From positions 20,001 to 84,000 of the forward strand of contig JACCIC010000362.1 of NCBI GenBank assembly GCA_018907035.1: a stretch of 64,000 bases of DNA, in the 5' to 3' direction. The position numbers and the translations under genes are program-made. The stretch's first letter is position 1; each line of letters starts with the position of its first letter. This document shows, in pieces, positions 57,790 to 64,000 of the stretch. This DNA is from Sycobia sp. Sy_11. Taxonomy: Eukaryota; Arthropoda; Insecta; Hymenoptera; Epichrysomallidae. The notes beneath the pieces are model-generated. The model ran no database searches and was not told the origin of the DNA. It saw only the letters and a list, made by a program, of their open reading frames with translations.

Positions 57790-58620
57790 CGGTATCACGA
57801 AAGCCGTTTCTTGCGGTACCATAAGATACTCGCACGCGATTATCAGTGTGCCCATTCTTTGAATACTTTATATGGCATTTTCTCGTTTCCTAATATTCAT
57901 TGCGATGATCAATACCTCTGCTCCAAACAATATGATCGAGTGCGTTATGCTCAGCAGGAGTCTGCGTACTTTTGTCTGGGTCCGTTCGTATTGGCTATCA
58001 GTCTGCTCAAAGCCTTAGTCCTTTATACTGCTTTATTCGTCATGTTGCGTGTATTTTTGATCTCAAACCTTCCAGTCTCTAACGTCATTAGAACCACCGT
58101 GTCTATTCTACGGCAAGATCAGAACAGCAGCTCGGGCTATTGCAGTCCCAGCTGCAGTCCGTGTTCTATCACCCATTCGAACACGCGCCTGATGACTTGG
58201 TTCAGCTTAAGCTAAACCCAGTGGTAGTCACGTGCGAACATTACGGTTGCGACATCGTCAGCGTACGCAATAAGTCGCGCATCCGTTGGCATGACCAGTC
58301 AAAGTAAGCTATTGTATTGTAAGTTCCAGAAGTCGGGACCCAAAATATAACCTTACGCAACCTCTCCTGTTATTCAATACACTTTGGGTGCACTCACTGT
58401 TTCGTAAATCCAATTTCGGTCTCTTAAATAGTCACGTATGGTACCTAGAAGGTAGCAGTCTATCTTAAAGAATAGCTCCAGTGCCCGCAGTATTTTCGTT
58501 TATTTTGCGCAGTCAACTTGCATTGAATAATCAACTGAGAAAAAGCAGTCAATGAGTGCTGAGATTTGAGAAATTTCAAAAACTGCGTTTTTCTATAAAG
58601 AAGTGAGTTTAGGCCATGCA
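57790..58620 (-). pseudogene. R1-like LINE family A, copy 2, RT to thumb
   Basis: Minus strand in order: [60 protein letters not shown] (intact YADD active site), then RRLLLSITHSIILFGAEVLI and IQRMGTLIIACEYLMV. Stops and frameshifts throughout. It carries no insert at the site where the 886-2524 element sits in the other copy: here ttcagcTTAAgctaaacc is continuous at about 58201-58217. Confidence 0.8.
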
Positions 58621-58689
58621 TAAAGAACTAAACTAAGACCAAGCCTTCGGTAGATTGGAGCAGACGTCTCCAAGCGTCATTCCGGCCCG

Positions 58690-58967
58690 ATACTTTAATG
58701 CACATGGTAATTTTATTCTTAATTTATTTAGTAATCCAGGGTCTAGAAAAAAAAGCCCATTCGATTCATAGTTGGTGTCAAATACCATTCAATGATATTA
58801 TTACTTACACCAAATTTCTTTTTGACAATACTTTTTTTAGTTCTAATAATAAAATTTACAAACAAATTTTTGGATCACCTATGGGTGATCCAATTTCTCC
58901 ATTGTTTGCTCATTTGGTGATCGATGATTTAGAAACAGAATGTCTTAAAATTTCAAAAAATGAATAA
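58690..58967 (+). pseudogene. Penelope-like reverse transcriptase, N-terminal piece
   Basis: Frame 58698-58967 contains FNDIITYTKFLFDNTFFSSN and KIYKQIFGSPMGDPISPLFA, HLVIDDLETECLK. YKQxxGxPMGxPxSP is the Penelope RT signature. Truncated upstream; a frameshift at its end leads into the next frame. Confidence 0.88.
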
Positions 58968-59430
58968 TTGTGTACTATTAATATATTTTAGATATGTTGA
59001 TGATACATTAATTTGTGTCAAAAAAGAGATTATGACCATAGTATGCAATATTTTCAATAATTATGATAAAAATTTAAAATTTACACATGAAATTAAAAAT
59101 AACAAAAAAATCAATTTTTTAGATATTACTATTATTAGACAAAACGAATACCTTATTACTAATTCTTATCAAAAAGCGACTTCTTCGAATGGAATTTTAC
59201 AATTTACTTCTAAGCACTCCATTCAACAAAAAAGAAACATTATTTTTAATTTGATTTACAGAGCTTTATTACTATCACACAATAGTTTTTATAAGAAGAA
59301 CATTGACATAGTAAAAAATATTTTACAAAAAAATAGTTACCCTTCTCAATTTTACAATAAACATATAAAATATAGAAAAAATTATATTAGATATAACCAT
59401 AGTAAAAAAATAATAATAATAATAATTTGA
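58960..59430 (+). pseudogene. Penelope-like reverse transcriptase, catalytic piece
   Basis: FRYVDDTLICVKKEIMTIVC (YVDD active site), NLKFTHEIKNNKKINFLDIT, IIRQNEYLITNSYQKATSSN, GILQFTSKHSIQQKRN, VKNILQKNSYPSQFYNKHIK. All blocks follow Penelope order. A long AAT-rich run near 59405-59430 carries the stop. Confidence 0.9.
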
Positions 59431-59939
59431 ATATGGTTTATAATCAAAATAATAATATATCTCGTTTAACTATTATACCGTTGCCTTTTATTAACTCCAC
59501 CTTTTTTAAAAACTGTTCTAAAAAATTGAAAAAATTTAATGTTTCAACAGTGCTAATTATTAATAATAAACTCAATAATATCATAAAATTAGGAAAAGAC
59601 AAAACAAAAAAATTTGAAAAAACTGGAGTAGTATATAAAATTAATTGTAAAAATTCTTATGGAATATATATAGGTGAAACGAAGCGAAAGTTAAAAGATA
59701 GTATTAACGGACATAAAAAAAATAACAATTCTGACGCTGTTATTAATATACATTGTAAAGATTATTCACACATCTTTAATTGGAATGATGTAAATATATT
59801 AGATATTGACAATAATTTTAAAAAACGCACTTTGTCTGAAATACTTTTTATACAACGTAATATCAAACACACTGTTAATAAAAAAGAAGACACGTTATTT
59901 CTTAGCAAAATATATTCAGACATCATCTCATTTTTATAA
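59427..59939 (+). pseudogene. Penelope-like GIY-YIG endonuclease domain
   Basis: Same element, next frame. RLTIIPLPFINSTFFKN linker, then GVVYKINCKNSYGIYIGETK (GIY-YIG core), RKLKDSINGHKKNNN (catalytic Arg would normally be in RLKxRxxEH; here it is Ser-Ile-Asn), INIHCKDYSHIFNWNDVNIL, and FKKRTLSEILFIQ with the conserved Glu. The missing Arg suggests loss of activity. Confidence 0.88.
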
Positions 59940-60176
59940 TTTTAGAGTATATTTTGACTTAAAATTTTATAATTAGTACTTGATTTGTTATGTCGATGTG
60001 ACTTTTATTGAATCATCAACTTTGACATTGTCAATATTAAAATTTTCATCAGTTTGACTTAGAACGTCTTAGCGTTTGCCTTTAAATTTAATTGTAAGTG
60101 TTGATTTATTTATTGTATGGTATATCTGTTATATAATTTTGATATGTAATTATTTGAATATTATTTTTATTAAAGC

Positions 60177-60216
60177 ACCTGAAGAGGTTGACAATACCTG
60201 TCGGCGAAACGTTGTG
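60177..60216 (+). ncRNA. Hammerhead-ribozyme-like motif, 3' to the Penelope element
   Basis: CTGAAGA, then a 7-bp stem gttgaca/tgtcggc (with G-T pairs), then GAAAC. Penelope elements are known to carry hammerhead motifs. One extra G sits between CTGAAGA and the stem, and I cannot draw stems I and III, so this is only a candidate. Confidence 0.3.
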
Positions 60217-61262
60217 AAATAAAAACACTGAGTTTTTTATTAGCCCGAACCTGATCCAAATGATTATATTTATATACATATACATATATACACAAGGGAA
60301 AAAACAAAATTATCTATTTATTATCATGTAATTTTATTCTTTTTTGTTAAAAACGTTTAGAAGATTTCATAAATCACAGAAATATTTTCCTAGGGCTATT
60401 TAGGATTTCTGAATACGATTGTGCAATCAAACATTCAAAATTGTAAATGGCGGATGTAAGATGGCGACTAACTTGAACTAAAATTTGTGTTTTTCATTGA
60501 ATATGCTGGAAATAAACCATATAAATGTTCACAGGCTTGATTTTCCTTTTTTATCCGCTAATTATTTCTTGAATATCAAGCATCTCATTCCATGTGTTTT
60601 TTAAAAGTTTTTTATATATCTTTTAGTATTTTTTACATTTATACTTTTATTCATAATTGTGATAAATCATTTTTACTGTGATATAGAATAGAAACAAGGG
60701 ATAAGGCACAAGGGAATGTAACATTTGTGACATTCAAATCTAATCTCTGATGTTTCTTTGTTCATATTACACAAACGGTATCGCTTCTTCTTCTCAGTAA
60801 CTATAGGTAAATGTTCGCCCGAATGATTTTCTGATGGTTACTATGAATGATAGCTGCTTGTCAATGAGATCTATTCATCCCATATTCTTATTATAACCGA
60901 TGATAGCCGAAGGTTTTATTGTATCCTCTTTTGGAAGATATTTTTTTGCCAGCTTTTACAATCTCTAATTCGTGCACGGATGTGATTTCGAAAATAATAT
61001 TTAATTCGAAAATATAATTATCTAGTATTCCGGCTGTACTTTTGAAACATACCACCTGAACATACCAAAAACGGCGGCACAGATTGAAAATCGACGAAAT
61101 ACGTAAATGAAATTGAAGGGGCTGAACAACTTTATAACTAGTTTTCCACCCAAAATGGTCATATTACGTATATTGGAGTCAACTTGATTTCAATGGAAAT
61201 ATTATTTTTTACTTTCACAGCGTATTTTACGCGGACAAAGAATGAACTTCTCTCCCCCACTT
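60217..61262. other. AT-rich DNA, no feature seen
   Basis: No recognised element. Ends at the segment duplicated from 17594. Confidence 0.55.
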
Positions 61263-61609
61263 CAATATTTCGAGTTATTGTTGGGTGGAATCATAAGTTG
61301 TGGTTTTTTGCGAAATATCTAATTCAGAATCTCAGAAATCATGAAAAATAGCCAATGATCCAGAGGTTCAACGGGTTGTTTCTAGGATTTCTGAGATATT
61401 GAATTGAAAATTATGCGAAAAAAAACAATTTACGATATAAATTTGCCCGTGTTAATAACTCAAAATTTTAGGAGGGGGAGAACCATTTTTCTATATAAGT
61501 CAATTTTTCTCACCCAGAACATGTTGCCAAAATAAAAAATTAGATTTCCTTTAAAAAAAATCAAATTGGCCGTAATATGGGTAGAGCGCCCACTTTGGGT
61601 AAAAAACTA
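61263..61609. repeat. 347-bp segment, second copy of 17594-17940
   Basis: Near-identical. Here it seems to be ordinary flanking DNA of the mariner, as no mariner end lies to its left. Confidence 0.93.
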
Positions 61610-62489
61610 TCAGGTATGTGAATAAGTCTTTCCCGTTTTTTTTCAAATTTTGAGCCTTTATTGTAAAAAAATGGTTACAAATGAATTATTGAAAGTATTG
61701 GCCATCGCTAGCTACAACTTTTTCCCATCTTTCTGGCAACATACGAATCCCGTTGCGAAAAAATTCGACCGGTTTGGCCTCTATCCAGTCATCCACCCAT
61801 TTTTTGGCTTCCTCGTAGGAATGGAAGTGCTGGTCAGCCAGGCCATGCGTCATCGATCTGAAGAGATGGTAATCAGACGGAGCAACGTCTGGACTATACA
61901 GCGGGTGGGGTAGGACTTCCCATTTGAGCGTTTCTAAGTATGTTTTCACAGGCGGTGCAACATGTGGGCGAGCATTGTCATGTTGCAAAATAACTTTGTC
62001 GTGCCTGTCGGAGGATTGTGGCCGTTTTTCTCGCAGTGCGCGGCTCAAACGCATCAATTGTCGTCGATAGACCTCGCCTGTGATCCTTTCATTCGGTTTC
62101 AGAAGCTCATAGTAAACCATACCTAGCTGGTCCCACCATATACAGAGCATGAGCTTGGCGCCATGAATATTTGGCTTGGCCGTCGATGATGATGCATGGC
62201 CGGGTAGTCCCCATGATTTTCTTCGCTTCGGATTATCGTAACGTATCCACTTTCCATCGCCAGTCACGATACGATGCAGAAAACCCTTTCTTTTATGTCG
62301 CTGAAGCAGCTGTTCGCAAGTGAAAAAACGCCGTTCGACGTCTCTCAGCTTTAGTTCGTACGGCACCCAATTTCCTTGGGTGCCGTACGAATAAGCTTTG
62401 ATTATGACATATGTAACCATTGAATACTCGCACAGTATTGGTGGCGCCATCTCTTACAAAAAACGGGAAAGACTTATTCACACTCCTAA
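61610..62489 (-). pseudogene. Mariner M6, copy 2, with internal deletion
   Basis: TA-flanked (61608-61609 and 62490-62491), 880 bp, about 98% like the full M6 by eye. About 418 bp of the 5' coding part (including ATG and DNA-binding domain) are deleted. The deletion joint holds a 13-bp inverted repeat, cgtacggcaccca and tgggtgccgtacg (62357-62369, 62377-62389). A 254-codon frame remains with IVTGDGKWI (E to G next to the first Asp), QHDNARPH and [13 protein letters not shown]. Confidence 0.93.
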
Positions 62490-62789
62490 TAGTTATGTAA
62501 ATGTTCGCCACTCTCAAATTTATAGAATACGTATTTCACCGATTTTCAATGTGCGCGGCTTTTTCGGTTTGTGAGATATTCATGTGGGAAGTTAAATCAA
62601 GCGCTCCTTATAGATCCGACATATTACTTCTACCACTTTCGATTTTCATTTTTATGACAGAAACGAGTTCAGAAACCTAAAAAATCTTAAGGATCCACTT
62701 AGTTGTGCTTGATTCATGAAAAGATAAATGACGACTTAGGCACTGTTACATTGCACTTGAGAATTTTGATCTTAATTTTGTGGCAGTTA

Positions 62790-64000
62790 TTAGGTATACA
62801 AATGAACTTCCGCCGTTTTGAAAAGATGGCGCCACCGATGAGAGAACATTGAAATTGTCAGCTGTAAAAAGTCGTATAGTATGTGTTGACATTAGGAACC
62901 AGTATCACCTTTTCAAACCTATGAATTTTTGCTAGCATCACTTAGTTTTCATTGTGTTAAGATGTCAAGTTTTGAGTCAAGTTAGCGTCATTTACGGTTT
63001 ATTAGTTTTATTAGTTTATTAGTTTTATCAAATTAGCGTCATTTACAGTTAAATTGTTAATTTACTTCTTTCATTTAAAGCAATCTGCAATGAAGCACAT
63101 CGTCTACTCATAGAAGTATATGGTGATGTTAATTTGAGTGAGAGAAGTATCGGGAGGGGTTCCAAAAATTCAAAAGTGGTGATTTTGACGTGGGACACAA
63201 AATACGCAGTGGAAGGCCCAAAGTGTATGGTGACACAAAATTGGAAGCTTTACTGGAGGAACATCCGTACCAAACGCAAGAAGAACTTGCATAGGAGTTA
63301 GAAGTGACTCAGCAAGCTATTTCACAACGTTTCAAAATCCTGGGTGTGGTCCAAAGCAAGGAAATTGAGTTTATTACGAACTGTAGCTAAGAGACGTCGA
63401 GTGTCGCTTATTCATTTGCGAACAATTGCTCAAAAGGCAAAATCGCAAAGGATTTCTACATCGAATCTTGACGGGTGACCAAAAGTGGATTCACTACGAC
63501 CACCTGAAGCGTAGGAAGTCATGGATTAAGCCCAGATTAATACCTCTACTTGGATGGCTAAGTCAAACATTCATGGCAAGAAGCTAATGCTGTGCATTTG
63601 GTGGGATCAGCTTGGGGTAATCAATTACGAACTACTGGAACACAATAAAACCGTCACCGGGGAGCGTTACCAATAACAGCTGATGCAATTGAGCCGAGCA
63701 TTACAGATTAAACGTCCACAATATGCCAAAAGGCACGATAAAGTCATTTTTCAGCATGACAACGTTCGGCCACATATTGCAAAGATTGTAAAGAAAACGT
63801 TAGAAGGACTGAACTTGCGCGTCCTATCCCACCCACCGTATTCACCAGATATTGCTCCTTCAGACTACCACCTAATCTGGTCGATGACTCATGGTCTGGC
63901 TGAGCCGCACGTCACTTCTTATGAGGAATTGAAGAAATTGGTCGATTCGTAAATCGTCTGAAAAGACAAGGAATCTTTAGACGGAGTATCCACTTGTTGC
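62790..64000 (+). pseudogene. Mariner M5, copy 2, runs off the window
   Basis: Begins TTAGGTATACAAATGAACTT after TA (62788-62789). It follows copy 1 (14646-15775) closely but also includes a local duplication around 62995-63060 (tttattagttttatt) and frameshifts. 63683-63952 encodes [36 protein letters not shown]. Not functional. The right end is outside the window. Confidence 0.85.

Overview
This is eukaryotic, very AT-rich, intron-bearing DNA. It most likely comes from an insect. A hymenopteran such as an ant is my guess, based on the many mariner families and R1-clade LINEs, but nothing here proves the order. I saw no bacterial operons, CRISPR array, rRNA or tRNA gene.

One host gene is clear: a vesicular glutamate transporter (VGLUT, SLC17 family) on the + strand. 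Six coding exons lie at 146-381, 10394-10695, 10910-11084, 11157-11449, 29041-29631 and 29807-30148. All junctions are GT/AG and phases match throughout. From the first in-frame ATG (192) it encodes about 630 residues. Introns 1 (10 kb) and 4 (17.6 kb) are swollen by nested mobile elements.

Most of the rest is a graveyard of transposable elements, named here by window-local labels. Mariners form seven families: M1 2975-4135; M2 7752-8986 and 38659-39717; M3 9495-9960; M4 13900-14600; M5 14646-15775 and 62790-end; M6 17472-17593, 17941-19226 and 61610-62489; M7 26570-27536. Only M6 at 17941-19226 keeps an intact transposase. Elements with TTAA target sites and a Mutator/Kolobok-type transposase lie at 890-2520, 13150-13815 and 54009-55226. 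R1-clade-like LINEs form three families: A at 600-885, 2525-2603, 6906-7130 and 57790-58620; B at 4296-5290 and 44424-47470; C at 47480-51988. A Ty3/gypsy-like relic lies at 19759-26040, a BEL/Pao relic at 40300-44410 (split by a likely solo LTR), and a Penelope-like element at 58690-60216.

Region by region: 1-30 kb is the VGLUT gene with its element-filled introns. 30-38.6 kb is gene-poor downstream DNA with microsatellites and one foldback element. 38.6-52 kb is a block of broken retroelements. 52-64 kb is AT-rich DNA holding a second set of the families seen in the first 20 kb, several in the opposite orientation.

The most interesting points are: an 82-bp near-perfect hairpin in VGLUT intron 1; unusual substrate-path residues in VGLUT exon 2 with a local +1/-1 pattern; tandem NPF motifs in the VGLUT tail; a 20-codon tandem-repeat reading frame in intron 4; mariner copies whose structure looks like interrupted gap repair; and a paralogous empty site supporting TTAA duplication by the Kolobok-like element. 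I found no new multigene system.
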